A stretch of DNA of 64,000 bases from Opitutaceae bacterium. GTDB taxonomy: Bacteria; Verrucomicrobiota; Verrucomicrobiia; Opitutales; Opitutaceae. The notes beneath the pieces are model-generated. The model ran no database searches and was not told where the DNA came from. It saw only the letters and a list, made by a program, of their open reading frames with translations. Location of the stretch: assembly GCA_027482185.1 (NCBI GenBank), contig JAIXWF010000014.1, forward strand, positions 1 to 64,000, given 5' to 3'. Positions 41,327 to 50,177 of this stretch are shown here, piece by piece. The translations under genes were made by a program, and so were the position numbers. The stretch's first letter is position 1, and each line of letters begins with the position of its first letter.

Positions 41327-42826
41327 TCAGAGGTTCAGCGAGACCTGGAGATAGAGGTATTTGCCGTCCTTGGAACCGCCGTTGTCGGAGAGGGATTCCT
41401 TGATGTAGCGGCCGCGGAAGTAACGGCTGACGCCGAGCTCGATTTGCGTGGAAGGAATCGGATTCCAGCCGGCGACGAGATCGAGTTCGCGGCCGAGGCT
41501 GTTGCCGTGGCCGCGGGTGGCGTAGCCGCCGGCATTGCGGAAGACGCCGCCGACGTTGTACCAGAAATCGGCGGAGGTCGCGAGGTACTGGACGTGGCCC
41601 TCGAGGGCGAAGCTGAGGTTGGCGGCGGGCTTGAAGGCGTAGACGAGGCGGAGGTCGTGGAGATTCTGCAGGCTCGAGAAGTCCATGTATCCGTAATGCA
41701 GATGCGTCGTGGCGAAGAGATTCTGGAACGTCTGGCTCTTCGCGTCGGTGCCGTTTTTGTCGCCGGAGGCGTAGCTGTAGAGCAGGCCGAGGCGGGGTTG
41801 CCAGGCGTAGTCGGTCCAGGTGTAGCCGCCCTGGAGCACGGCGGCGTTGGCGTTCTGGTCGAGACGGGCGGCGGCGCGGACGGCGGCGGGCGCGGCGGCC
41901 GGTGCGGTCGTGGCGCGGTTGCCGAACTGGTGCATCAGCTCGATGCCGTAGTCCCAAGGTCCGTAGGCGCCCGGCTTGGAACGGATGCGCAGGCCGGCGG
42001 TGTAGAGGTCCTGTTTCGCGGGGAGACGGAACGGGGCGGCGACGCCGGTGAAGTCGACGCCGGCGATGTCGGCCGAGACGTTGCGGGCGAGCAGGTAGGT
42101 TTCGACGACGGCTTTGGCGGCGAGGGTGGGCCAGTTGAAGTAGGCCCCGGAAAACGTGTCCTTGCCGAGATGGGAACGGTTGAAGTTGCGGTGGTCGTTG
42201 TAGACGAGACCGCCGGCGAAGACATCGACGCCGAAGACCGAGTTTTGCCAGCGCACCTTCGCGGTGTCGAAGGTGCGGCCGTTGTTGTTCCAGCGGAGAT
42301 GGCCGAGGAGGCGTTGGTCGCCGTAGAAGAGTTCCTGGCGGCCCACTTTCACGGAGACGGGAAATTCCTTGTGGTTGCCGAGGTAGAGAAACGCCTGGTG
42401 GAGATCGAGCGGACCGTCGCGCTCGGCGAGGCCCTTGCCGGGGCCGGCGGCGGCGAAGCGTTCGTCGCCGATGGAGTAGCTGCTGCGGCCCTCGACGGTG
42501 AACGCGAGGCGTTTGCCGGCGTAGGCGACGCGCGGCATGACCTTGGTGAGCCAGTAGCTGTTGTTGTTGTCGAAGAGCGGATTCGCGGAGAAGTCCCAGT
42601 TCTGGCCGGAATCGGTGAAGCCGGCGCCGTCCTTGGCCTCGAGGCGGGCGCGGACGGTCACGCCGATGTCCCACTCGGACATGTAGGGATCGGAGCCGCG
42701 GAGGCGTTCGTTGGCGTAGCCGGGAAACGGGCGCGCCGGGAGCGACGGCGTGTATTGGGCCAAGGCGGACGTGGCGGCGAGCAGGGCGGCGCCCGCGGAG
42801 CGGAGGAGGGAACGGAGCGGTGTCAT
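41327..42826 (-). CDS. Alginate-export-type outer-membrane porin
   Basis: The 499-residue protein has a signal peptide (~1-23) and an outer-membrane barrel of the alginate_exp type. It shows alternating beta strands with conserved VSVKVGRQELFYGDQRLLG, WNNNGRTFDTAKVRWQ and HLHYGYMDFSSLQNLHDLRL, and the C terminus ends LYLQVSLNL. The place between nirA and the nrt ATPase genes suggests it admits nitrate across the outer membrane rather than exporting alginate. No alginate genes are near. The ATG at 42826 gives the signal peptide directly. Confidence 0.85.
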   Translation of the reverse strand: MTPLRSLLRSAGAALLAATSALAQYTPSLPARPFPGYANERLRGSDPYMSEWDIGVTVRARLEAKDGAGFTDSGQNWDFSANPLFDNNNSYWLTKVMPRVAYAGKRLAFTVEGRSSYSIGDERFAAAGPGKGLAERDGPLDLHQAFLYLGNHKEFPVSVKVGRQELFYGDQRLLGHLRWNNNGRTFDTAKVRWQNSVFGVDVFAGGLVYNDHRNFNRSHLGKDTFSGAYFNWPTLAAKAVVETYLLARNVSADIAGVDFTGVAAPFRLPAKQDLYTAGLRIRSKPGAYGPWDYGIELMHQFGNRATTAPAAAPAAVRAAARLDQNANAAVLQGGYTWTDYAWQPRLGLLYSYASGDKNGTDAKSQTFQNLFATTHLHYGYMDFSSLQNLHDLRLVYAFKPAANLSFALEGHVQYLATSADFWYNVGGVFRNAGGYATRGHGNSLGRELDLVAGWNPIPSTQIELGVSRYFRGRYIKESLSDNGGSKDGKYLYLQVSLNL

Positions 42827-42870
42827 GGTGCGGTCGGTGGGTGAAAAACGGCGGGAAAAGGCGAACGGGG

Positions 42871-43722
42871 TCAGACGGAAGCGGGGACGGGGGAAGGCCG
42901 GGCGGGAAGGTGGCCGGGATCGCCGGCGGGGCGGCCGGGGCGGAGGTGGGAACGTTCCTCGAGGAAACCGATGAGCTGGGCGCGCAGGGCGTAGTAGGCC
43001 GGGTCCTCGAGCAATTGGCGGCGCGAGCGCGGGCGCGGGAACGTGACCTCGAGAATCTCGCCGACGGTGGCGGCGGGGCCGTTGGTCATCATCACGACGC
43101 GGTCGGAGAGGAAGAGGGCTTCGTCGACGTCGTGGGTGACCATCAGCGCGGTCTTCTGGTCCTTCTGCCAGAGATCGAGGAGAACCTCCTGCAGCTCGTA
43201 GCGCGTGAGCGAGTCGAGCATGCCGAAGGGTTCGTCGAGCAGCAGCATCTTGGGCGAGAGCGCGAAGGCGCGGGCGATGCCGCAGCGCTGGCGCATGCCC
43301 TGGGAGAGTTCGGCCGGCTTCTTGTGCATCGCGTCGGCGAGGCCGACGACGGTGAGGTAGTATTCGGCGATCTGTTCGCGCTCCTCGCGGTCGGCGGTGT
43401 AGTAGACCTGGTCGATGCCGAGCATGACGTTCTCGAACGCGGTGTACCACGGGAGGAGGCAGGGGGCCTGGAAAACAACGCCGCGGTCGGGGCCGGCGGA
43501 GACGACTTCCTTGCCGGAGAGGATGATGGCGCCGGAGCTGACCTCGGTGAGGCCGGCGATCATCGAGAGGACGGTGGATTTGCCGCAGCCGGAGTGGCCG
43601 ATGAGGGTGATGAATTCGCCCTTCCGGATCTTCAGATCGAAATTCTCGACGATGACGGCGGGCTGGCCGGAGGGCGACGGGTAGACTTTGCCGAGCCGGG
43701 AGATTTCGAGGAAGGGCTTCAT
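42871..43722 (-). CDS. nrtD: Nitrate ABC transporter ATP-binding protein (NrtD-type)
   Basis: The 283-residue ATPase has Walker [10 protein letters not shown], signature [17 protein letters not shown], Walker B MLLLDEP and the H-loop [13 protein letters not shown]. The core matches the NrtC/NrtD/SsuB group of nitrate/sulfonate importers. ATG 43722 ([14 protein letters not shown]) is preferred. An ATG at 43776 would add 18 residues taken from a heptamer array and abuts the upstream stop. It pairs with the next ATPase to form a heterodimer driving NrtB. Confidence 0.9.
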   Translation of the reverse strand: MKPFLEISRLGKVYPSPSGQPAVIVENFDLKIRKGEFITLIGHSGCGKSTVLSMIAGLTEVSSGAIILSGKEVVSAGPDRGVVFQAPCLLPWYTAFENVMLGIDQVYYTADREEREQIAEYYLTVVGLADAMHKKPAELSQGMRQRCGIARAFALSPKMLLLDEPFGMLDSLTRYELQEVLLDLWQKDQKTALMVTHDVDEALFLSDRVVMMTNGPAATVGEILEVTFPRPRSRRQLLEDPAYYALRAQLIGFLEERSHLRPGRPAGDPGHLPARPSPVPASV

Positions 43723-43727
43723 GGGAA

Positions 43728-43760
43728 ACTGCGGATTGCGGAGTGCGGATTTCGGATTGC
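43728..43760. repeat. Heptamer array (GGATTGC family) before the nrtD start
   Basis: Units ggattgc, ggagtgc, ggatttc and ggattgc lie between the two ATPase genes. If translation starts at 43776 they are coding ([12 protein letters not shown]). Confidence 0.72.
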
Positions 43761-43776
43761 CGGCGTCGGCAGCCAT

Positions 43777-44673
43777 TCAGGGGGAGAGGATGACTTCCGT
43801 TTTCTTGATTTCCTGGGGCCGCAGCGGGCGGCGGCGGGAGGTGCGCGGGGCCTCGAGGTCCTCGGGGAGGATGTCGGGCAGCGTAAGCTTGCGGGTGACG
43901 GTGGCGCGGCGGCCGGCGGTGTAGCCGAGCAGCTGGTTGGTCACGAGGGCGCGGAGCCGTTTGAATTCCGGGTCGTGGTTGAGGGCGCGGCGGTCGCGCG
44001 GGCGCGCGAGGGTGACGGGGACGGATTCGCCGAGCGTGGCGCCGGGACCGGGGGTGAGCGGGATGATGCGGTCGGCGAGAAGGAGGGCCTCGTCGACGTC
44101 GTTGGTGATGAGAACGACGGTTTTTTTGTCGGCGCCCCAGATGCGCTCGATCTCGTCCTGGAGCGTGGAACGCGTGAGGGCATCGAGGGCGGAGAGCGGT
44201 TCGTCGAGCAGGAGGACCTGCGGATCCATGGCGAGGGCGCGGGCGACGGAGACGCGCTGGCGCATGCCGCCGGAGAGCTGGCGGGGGAGTTTGTCGCGGG
44301 CGGGCGCGAGGTTGACCATCGCGATGTACTTCTCGACGTGGGCCTGCTTGGCGGCGGGCGGGAGATCCGGGAAGACCTGGTCGACGGCGAGGGCGATGTT
44401 CTCGTAGACGGTGAGCCAGGGCAGGAGACTGTAGTTCTGGAAAACGACGCCGCGGTCGGGACCGGGGCCGGCGACGATCCGGCCGTCGAGCCGCACCGTG
44501 CCGGTATCCGGATGCTGGAGACCGGCGATCAGGGAGATCAGCGTGGTCTTGCCGGAACCGGAATAGCCGACGATGGCGACGAATTCGCCGCGTTCGAGGG
44601 CGAGGTTCACGTCGCGGAGGACGGGCGGGCCGCCGAAGGCCTTGCCGACGCCGGAGAGTTCGAGGAAGGGCAT
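43777..44673 (-). CDS. nrtC: Nitrate ABC transporter ATP-binding protein (NrtC-type ATPase domain)
   Basis: The 298-residue ATPase has Walker [11 protein letters not shown]-loop [11 protein letters not shown], signature [17 protein letters not shown], Walker B VLLLDEP and [13 protein letters not shown]. It lacks the C-terminal NrtA-like regulatory domain found in cyanobacterial NrtC. A separate NrtA-like protein without signal peptide is encoded at 46873-47937 and may take that part. A ~45-residue basic C-terminal tail (ending [20 protein letters not shown]) is additional. Its start is 10 bp before the nrtB stop. Confidence 0.9.
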   Translation of the reverse strand: MPFLELSGVGKAFGGPPVLRDVNLALERGEFVAIVGYSGSGKTTLISLIAGLQHPDTGTVRLDGRIVAGPGPDRGVVFQNYSLLPWLTVYENIALAVDQVFPDLPPAAKQAHVEKYIAMVNLAPARDKLPRQLSGGMRQRVSVARALAMDPQVLLLDEPLSALDALTRSTLQDEIERIWGADKKTVVLITNDVDEALLLADRIIPLTPGPGATLGESVPVTLARPRDRRALNHDPEFKRLRALVTNQLLGYTAGRRATVTRKLTLPDILPEDLEAPRTSRRRPLRPQEIKKTEVILSP

Positions 44674-44683
44674 GGCGGGCGGC

Positions 44684-45469
44684 TCAGGCGGACTTGAAGC
44701 GGGCCTCGAGCAGGCTCATGAGGCGGTCGAGGACGAAGCCGACGAGGCCGATGACGATGATCGACAGGATGATGTGCTCGTAGATGAGCGCGTTGTATTC
44801 CTGCCAGAGGAAGCCGCCGACGCCGGGCCGGCCGGTGAGCATCTCGGCGGCGACGATGACGAGCCACGCGATGCCGAGGCTGAGGCGGAAGCCGGTGAAC
44901 ATGTACGGCAGCGTCGCGGGGATGAGGATCTTGGTGAGCATCTTCCAGCGGGAGAGCTTCAGCACGCGGCCGACGTTGAGGTAGTCCTGCGGCACGGCGC
45001 GGACGCCGACGGCGGTGTTGAGGACGGTCGGCCACATGGCGCAGACCGCGATAGTGAAGAGGGCGCCGTAGGTGCCGGCTTCCTTGCCGGTGCCGAGAAA
45101 GAGCACGAGGCCGAGGGGCAGCCAGGCGAGGGGCGAGACGGGCCGGAGGATCTGGATGATCGGGTCGAAGGTCTTCGTGAAGGCCTTCGAAAGGCCGAGG
45201 CAGAAACCGATCGGCGTCCCGACGATGAGCGCGAGGGCGTAGCCCTGGGCGACGAGGACGAGGGAGTACCACGTGAAGCGGAGGATGCCTTGGTCCATCT
45301 CCCCGCGCTTCGCGAAGGGTTCGACGATGTAGGGCTTGGACGATTCCCAGGTCTTGGCGGGGGACGGTAGGTCCTTGGCCCAGGTGGCGCTGCAAACGGC
45401 CCAGAGGCCGACGATGACGGCGACGCCGACAAGCGGGAGGACGAGCCAGTCGAGTTTGAATTTTTTCAT
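44684..45469 (-). CDS. nrtB: Nitrate ABC transporter permease
   Basis: The 261-residue inner-membrane protein has about six hydrophobic helices (e.g. [55 protein letters not shown]). It carries the BPD_transp_1 EAA-loop signature ([20 protein letters not shown]) shared with NrtB/SsuC. The ATG at 45469 starts with a short basic leader. Genes order as nrtA-nrtB-nrtC-nrtD on the minus strand. Confidence 0.92.
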   Translation of the reverse strand: MKKFKLDWLVLPLVGVAVIVGLWAVCSATWAKDLPSPAKTWESSKPYIVEPFAKRGEMDQGILRFTWYSLVLVAQGYALALIVGTPIGFCLGLSKAFTKTFDPIIQILRPVSPLAWLPLGLVLFLGTGKEAGTYGALFTIAVCAMWPTVLNTAVGVRAVPQDYLNVGRVLKLSRWKMLTKILIPATLPYMFTGFRLSLGIAWLVIVAAEMLTGRPGVGGFLWQEYNALIYEHIILSIIVIGLVGFVLDRLMSLLEARFKSA

Positions 45470-45574
45470 GGCGGGAAAACGGAGGGCGGGACGGAAGGCG
45501 GGGAGAAGCGGGCGCAGCAAGGCTCTGCGCCCGCGGCGAGGCGGGCGGAACGGGAGGAGCGGACGGGGCGGCGA

Positions 45575-46861
45575 TCAGCCCTTGAGGCTCTTGACGGCGA
45601 AGCTCTTCGCGTAGCCCTCGGGGTCCTTGGGATCGAAGACGACGCCGTCGAAAAGTTTTTCCGGCGTGTCTTCGCGGCCGCCGTGGGCGTAGCCGATTTC
45701 CTTCATCGCTTCCTCGTAGAGATCGGCGCGCATGACGCGTTTGGCGATGCCGTCGTAGTCGGGCGCGCCGGCGACCATGCCCCAGCGGCGATACTGGGAC
45801 ATGAACCAGGTCGCGTACTTGGCCTGGGGGTAGTTGCAGTTGCGGCGGCTGAAGTGCATCGGCGATTCGTCCTTCAGCTTGCGGCCGTCGCCGTACTCGA
45901 GTTCGCCGAGCAGGCGGCCGAGGATGATCTTGGCGTCGCAGTTGATGTAGGTCGGCTTGGAGACGAGCGCGCACTGTTCGGCGCGGTTGTTGAAATCGTC
46001 GAGCCAGACGCTGGCCTCGTGGAGGGCCTTGAGGACGGCCTTGAGGGTTTTCGGATTCTTGACCGCGAATTCCTCGGTGAAGGCGCAGACCTTCTCGGGG
46101 TGGTCGCGCCACAGATCCTGGGTGGTGACGGAGGTGAACCCGATCTTGTCGGCGATGGCGCGGGCGTTCCACGGTTCGCCGACGCAGTAGCCGTCCATTT
46201 TCCCGATCTTCATGTTGGCGACCATCTGCGGGGGCGGGATGGTGATGAGGCTGACGTCCTTGTCGGGGTCGATGCCGCCGGCGGCGAGGTAGTAGCGCAT
46301 CCACATCGCGTGGGTGCCGGGCGGGAAGGTCTGGGCGAACGTGAGCGGTTCGCCGAGTTTCTTGGCTTGGTCGACGAAGGGTTTGAGGGCCTTGGGGTCG
46401 GCGGCGACCTTGCCGTTCCATTCGGCCTTGAGGGTGATGGCCTGGCCGTTGCGGTTGAGGATCCAGGGGATGACCATCGGCTTCTTCGGGGAACCGGCGA
46501 GGCCCATGGTCGAGGCGAGCGGCATGCCGATCAGCATGTGGGTCGCCTGGATGGAACCGCTCGAGAGATTGTCGCGGATGGCGGCCCAGTTGGCGCCCTT
46601 GGTGACCGTGGAGTTGATGCCGTACTTTTTGAAGAAGCCCTTTTCGTGGGCGATGACGATGGGGGAGCAGTCGGTGAGGGCGATGATGCCGAAGTTCACG
46701 TTCGGCGCCTCGGGGGCGTCGCTTGCCGGGGCGGCGCCGGCGGCCCAGGTGCGGGAGCCGAGGGCGGACCAGAGGGCGGCGGTGCCGGTGGCGGCGGCGG
46801 CGTGGCCGAGGAAGGCGCGGCGCGGGAGCGGGCGGGGGACGTTGGGCTGGGAAGGGACCAT
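45575..46861 (-). CDS. nrtA: Nitrate-binding protein of the ABC transporter, Tat-exported
   Basis: The 428-residue NrtA/CmpA-type binding protein has a twin-arginine signal (PRRAFLGHAAAATGTAAL). It shows the family's ALTDCSPIVIAHEKGFF, NWAAIRDNLSSGSIQATHML, GMPLASTMGL and NRNGQAITLK, and GKMDGYCVGEPWN near the ligand site. It binds nitrate (or nitrite) in the periplasm and delivers it to NrtB. Full family length. It is preceded by a cytoplasmic relative. Confidence 0.93.
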   Translation of the reverse strand: MVPSQPNVPRPLPRRAFLGHAAAATGTAALWSALGSRTWAAGAAPASDAPEAPNVNFGIIALTDCSPIVIAHEKGFFKKYGINSTVTKGANWAAIRDNLSSGSIQATHMLIGMPLASTMGLAGSPKKPMVIPWILNRNGQAITLKAEWNGKVAADPKALKPFVDQAKKLGEPLTFAQTFPPGTHAMWMRYYLAAGGIDPDKDVSLITIPPPQMVANMKIGKMDGYCVGEPWNARAIADKIGFTSVTTQDLWRDHPEKVCAFTEEFAVKNPKTLKAVLKALHEASVWLDDFNNRAEQCALVSKPTYINCDAKIILGRLLGELEYGDGRKLKDESPMHFSRRNCNYPQAKYATWFMSQYRRWGMVAGAPDYDGIAKRVMRADLYEEAMKEIGYAHGGREDTPEKLFDGVVFDPKDPEGYAKSFAVKSLKG

Positions 46862-46872
46862 GGTGCGGGAGA

Positions 46873-47937
46873 TCAGGCGGTGGCTTGCGGTTGGTTGGTT
46901 TTGAGGAACTCGCGGTGGAGGTCCTCGCGGAACAGGCGGCGGGGAAGATCGGGGGACGCGGCGGCGGGCAGGAGACCGGCGGCGACGAGGGCCTGCTGGA
47001 GGGCGGCGGCTTTCGCGGCGGACGGCAGGCCGGCCTCGCCGCGATGGAAGACATGGAAGTCCGGCACGCTCTCGGTGCGGCCGAGGCCGGCGTCGAATTG
47101 GCCGAGCAGGGCGGGGGCGATGACCTTGGCGGGGACGTTGAGGAAACGCGCTTCGGCGAGCAGATCGGCGAGACCCTCGCGGTGCTGGGGCTCGTCGCAC
47201 CAGGCGGCGGCGTCGCCGAGGGCGCGGACGAGGGCGGCGTGCTCGGCGGAGCGGCTTTCCGCGAAGCGGCGCGTGACCATCAGCACTTTTTCAAGATGGC
47301 CCGGTTCCTGGGCGGCGCTCCAGGTCGGGCACCAACCGGCGCCCTCCCGGACCGCGAGGGTGTTCCACGGTTCGCCGGCGCAGAAACCGTCGATCGTGCC
47401 GGCGGCGAGGTTGCGGAACATCTGGGCCGGGGGAACGACGACGATGCGGATATCGCGTTCGGGTTCGAGTCCGGCGGTGCGGAGCCAGTCGCGCAGCAGC
47501 AGGTGGTGCGACGAGTAGGTGAAGACAACGCCGAACGTGAGCGGGAGACGGTGGCGGCGGGAGCGGACGTGTTCGCGGAGGGAGGCGGCGTCGCGCACGC
47601 CGGCCTCGAGCAGCGCGCGGGAGAGGGTGAGGGCGTTGCCGTTGAGGTTGAGGACGAGGGCGGTGAGGACGTCGCAGGCCGGGCAACCGAGCCCGAGCTG
47701 GGTGGACCAGAGCATCGGGGCCGGGGCCTGGGCGGCTTCGAGTTCCCCGTAGACGATCTTCTCGCGGATGGTGGCCCAGCCGATCTCGCGGTGAAGTTCG
47801 ACGCGGAGGCCGTGGCGGGCGAAGAAGCCTTTTTCCTGGGCGACGACGAGCGGGGCGGCGTCCGTGAGAGCGAGGAAACCGAGGCGGAGCGGCTTGGTCC
47901 TTTGGACCGAAAAGGAAATGGGCGCGGCGGCGGACAT
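46873..47937 (-). CDS. NrtA-like binding protein without signal peptide (NasS-like sensor candidate)
   Basis: The 354-residue protein is clearly related to the neighbouring nrtA product (ALTDAAPLVVAQEKGFFARHG, GWATIREKIVYGELEAAQA, NLNGNALTLS, GTIDGFCAGEPWNTLA). It starts MSAAAPISFSVQRTKPLRLG, with no signal peptide. NasS proteins of Proteobacteria are cytoplasmic NrtA-like nitrate sensors that control NasT, an RNA-binding antiterminator. Here no nasT is near. The divergent neighbour is a LysR regulator, so the sensor may act with it, or may substitute for the fused regulatory domain of NrtC. A start 12 codons upstream is possible and also lacks a signal. First gene of the nitrate operon. Confidence 0.78.
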   Translation of the reverse strand: MSAAAPISFSVQRTKPLRLGFLALTDAAPLVVAQEKGFFARHGLRVELHREIGWATIREKIVYGELEAAQAPAPMLWSTQLGLGCPACDVLTALVLNLNGNALTLSRALLEAGVRDAASLREHVRSRRHRLPLTFGVVFTYSSHHLLLRDWLRTAGLEPERDIRIVVVPPAQMFRNLAAGTIDGFCAGEPWNTLAVREGAGWCPTWSAAQEPGHLEKVLMVTRRFAESRSAEHAALVRALGDAAAWCDEPQHREGLADLLAEARFLNVPAKVIAPALLGQFDAGLGRTESVPDFHVFHRGEAGLPSAAKAAALQQALVAAGLLPAAASPDLPRRLFREDLHREFLKTNQPQATA

Positions 47938-47990
47938 GCCGGGAAGGGAAGCCGGGCCTGTGCCACCGTGCATGGATGGCGCGATTACTG

Positions 47991-48020
47991 CTCTTCAAAC
48001 ATTTCATCGCAGAAATGAAG
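47991..48020. promoter_or_regulatory. Inverted repeat in the nasS-like/lysR divergent region
   Basis: CATTTC-ATCGCA-GAAATG (48000-48017) is a perfect 6-bp inverted repeat centred in the 94-bp gap. An outer CTTC/GAAG extends the symmetry. It contains a TTC-N6-GAA core of the kind LysR proteins bind and is the likely operator for the LysR regulator. Confidence 0.6.
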
Positions 48021-48031
48021 CTCCCTCATCC

Positions 48032-48967
48032 ATGAAGCCGACGCTCGACAGCCGTCAGCTCCACGCGTTTGCCGCGCTCGCCCGGCGCGGCAGTTTCACG
48101 CTGGCGGCCAAGGACCTGTTTCTCACCCAATCCGCGGTCAGCCACGCCATCAAGGCCCTCGAGGACGACGTGGGTTGCCGGCTGCTCGACCGCGTGGGCC
48201 GCAAGGTGCTGCTCACGCAGGCCGGCGAGCAGTTTCTCCGGCACACGGAAAAGATCCTCCGCGAAATGGAGACGGCCCGTTCAGGCCTGGATACGCTGAC
48301 GAAATGGGGCCACGGGCGGCTGCGCGTGGGGGCGAGCACAACGGCGTGCCAACATATCTTGCCGACGGTGCTGCGGGAATTCCGCCAGAGCTATCCGAAG
48401 TGCGTGATCCGCATCGAGCCCGGCGACCACGGGCACCAACTCGAGTTGCTGCGGGGCGGGCACATCGATCTGGCGGTGATCCTCGAACCGCCGGGGCAGG
48501 CCCTGGCGGAGTACACGTTTGTGCCGCTGTTCCAGGATGAACTGCGTTTCGTCGTGGCGCCGCTGCATCCGTGGGCGGCGCTGGGCCGGGCGCCGCGCGA
48601 GTCGATCGAGGCGGAGACGCTCGTGCTCTATAACAAGACGAGCCAGACGTTCCGCCTGGTGAACGATTATTTCCGCGACGAAAAGATCACCCTGAGCAAC
48701 TTCATCGAGCTCGGGAGCATGGAGGCGATCAAGGAGCTGGTGAAGATCGGCATCGGCGCCGGCGTGCTCGCGCCGTGGATCGCGCGGCAGGAATTGGAAA
48801 GCGGCGCGCTGGTGTCGTTGCCGCTCGGCCAGCGCAAGCTCAAGCGCCGTTGGGGTGTCGCCCATCTGAAGGCCCGGCGGCTCGCGCTGGCGGAAGAGAC
48901 CTTTGTCGGTCTGTGCGTCAGCGTGACGGAAGTGATGGGGCTGAGCGCGCCGGGAGTGGCGGCGTGA
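48032..48967 (+). CDS. LysR-type transcriptional regulator of the nitrate operon
   Basis: The 311-residue LTTR has an N-terminal winged HTH (residues ~6-65: LHAFAALARRGSFTLAAKDL, TQSAVSHAIKALEDDVGCRL) and a substrate-binding effector domain (GRLRVGASTTACQHILP, GHIDLAVILEP, IGIGAGVLAPW). It is divergent from the NasS-like gene with a shared operator region, so it most likely controls the nitrate assimilation operon. Family members of this kind include CysB/Cbl and NasR-like LTTRs, but the effector is unknown. Length is typical. Confidence 0.92.
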   Translation: MKPTLDSRQLHAFAALARRGSFTLAAKDLFLTQSAVSHAIKALEDDVGCRLLDRVGRKVLLTQAGEQFLRHTEKILREMETARSGLDTLTKWGHGRLRVGASTTACQHILPTVLREFRQSYPKCVIRIEPGDHGHQLELLRGGHIDLAVILEPPGQALAEYTFVPLFQDELRFVVAPLHPWAALGRAPRESIEAETLVLYNKTSQTFRLVNDYFRDEKITLSNFIELGSMEAIKELVKIGIGAGVLAPWIARQELESGALVSLPLGQRKLKRRWGVAHLKARRLALAEETFVGLCVSVTEVMGLSAPGVAA

Positions 48968-48982
48968 GCCGCCGCAGGCGGC

Positions 48983-49026
48983 GGCTGAAAGTTGAAGGCT
49001 GAAAGTTGAAAGTCCGGAGCGGACTT
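48983..49026. repeat. Heptamer array (TGAAAGT family) and hairpin at a convergent junction
   Basis: Units ctgaaag, ttgaagg, ctgaaag and ttgaaag are followed by a perfect 7-bp hairpin, aagtccg-gag-cggactt (49010-49026). It lies between lysR and cysE, which converge. No poly-T tail. Confidence 0.72.
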
Positions 49027-49054
49027 GCGAGCGGCGCGCCCGCGAGCGCGCGTC

Positions 49055-49990
49055 TCAGATCTCCCAGTCGTGGCCGTGGGCGGGGCGGGAGTCGCGCTCG
49101 ACGAGCGTCTCTTTCTTGTGGCGCGAGCGGATGACGAGGTTGTCGCCTTTGAAATACGCGACCGAGTCGTCGGGGATCGATTTCATCAGCCACACGTTGG
49201 AACCGATGATCGAATGCGCGCCGACGTGCGTGTCGCCGCCGAGGATGGTGGCGTGGGCGTAGATCGTGACGTGGTCGCCGATGTTGGGATGGCGTTTCAC
49301 GCCCTTGATCGGGCGGCCGTCGTTGTCGACCTCGAAGGACTTCGCGCCGAGGGTGACGCCCTGGTAGAGTTTGACGTGCGCGCCGACGGTGGCCGTTTCG
49401 CCGATGACGACGCCGGTGCCGTGGTCGATGAAGAAGTGGCTGCCGAGCTGGGCGCCCGGGTGAATGTCGCAGCCGGTGCGTTCGTGGGCGTACTCCGTGA
49501 GCATGCGCGGGAGGAGCGGCACCTTGAGACGGTAGAGTACGTGGGCGAGGCGCTGGATCGAGATCACGAGCACGCAGGGATAAGCGAGGATGATTTCCTC
49601 GACGCTGCGGGCGGCGGGGTCGCCGGCGTAGGCGGCGTCGACGTCGGTCTTGATGATCGCGCGGAGCGCGGGCAATTGGGCGAGAAACTCCGTGGCGAGC
49701 GCGCGGGCGCGCACGGCGGGATCGTCGGCCTGGGCGAAGCGCAGGCACTTCTCGAGCTCGACGGCGAGGCGGCGGTCGATGGCTTCGAGGAGACGGTCGA
49801 CGAGGGCGGGCAACTGGTCCGCGGCCAGACCCGATTCCTCGAAATAACCGGGGAAAAGCAGGTGCATGCAGTCGCGCGCGAGTTGGTTGACGGACTCCTG
49901 CGACGGCAGGTTGGCGCCGTCGAGGTGGTTGATGCCGCCATGGCTGCGGTACGAGTCGAGGAAGGCCTGCTTGAGGGAAGCGAGATGCAT
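49055..49990 (-). CDS. cysE: Serine O-acetyltransferase
   Basis: The 311-residue enzyme has the N-terminal helical SAT region and C-terminal left-handed beta-helix hexapeptide repeats (DIHPGAQLGSHFFIDHGTGV, VIGETATVGAHVKLYQGVTL, NIGDHVTIYAHATILGG). The catalytic His lies in IDHGTGVVIGETA. It transfers acetyl from acetyl-CoA to serine, the first step of cysteine synthesis that consumes the sulfide made by cysI. The longer ~310-residue type (EpsC-like) is used by several phyla. The ATG at 49990 is preferred. Confidence 0.94.
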   Translation of the reverse strand: MHLASLKQAFLDSYRSHGGINHLDGANLPSQESVNQLARDCMHLLFPGYFEESGLAADQLPALVDRLLEAIDRRLAVELEKCLRFAQADDPAVRARALATEFLAQLPALRAIIKTDVDAAYAGDPAARSVEEIILAYPCVLVISIQRLAHVLYRLKVPLLPRMLTEYAHERTGCDIHPGAQLGSHFFIDHGTGVVIGETATVGAHVKLYQGVTLGAKSFEVDNDGRPIKGVKRHPNIGDHVTIYAHATILGGDTHVGAHSIIGSNVWLMKSIPDDSVAYFKGDNLVIRSRHKKETLVERDSRPAHGHDWEI

Positions 49991-50152
49991 GCGCGGAACC
50001 GTCGGCGGTGAAATAGGAAGCCCCGGGGGCACGCGAGCCTGAACCGCGGCATTGTCCGTGCTGTGGGAGCGCGGCGGCCGCGCGTGACGAACGGATGAAT
50101 TTTCCCGGCAACCCCGGATCCGCTATCGACAAACCGGCCGACATCGGCACAG

Positions 50153-50172
50153 TTATTCACAAGATATCCACA
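50153..50172 (+). promoter_or_regulatory. Tandem DnaA-box-like sites upstream of phoH
   Basis: TTATTCACA (50153-50161) fits the TTATNCACA consensus exactly. ATATCCACA (50164-50172) differs from it at one base. Both are in the same orientation, immediately before the phoH start. They lie in an A/T-richer stretch and could be regulatory. A replication origin is not indicated, because no dnaA/dnaN genes are near. Confidence 0.4.
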
Positions 50173-50177
50173 CCCAG

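Noticed and set aside
50150-50175. Chromosomal replication origin
   Set aside because: Only two DnaA-box-like sites are present, and dnaA, dnaN, rpmH or similar origin-linked genes are missing.
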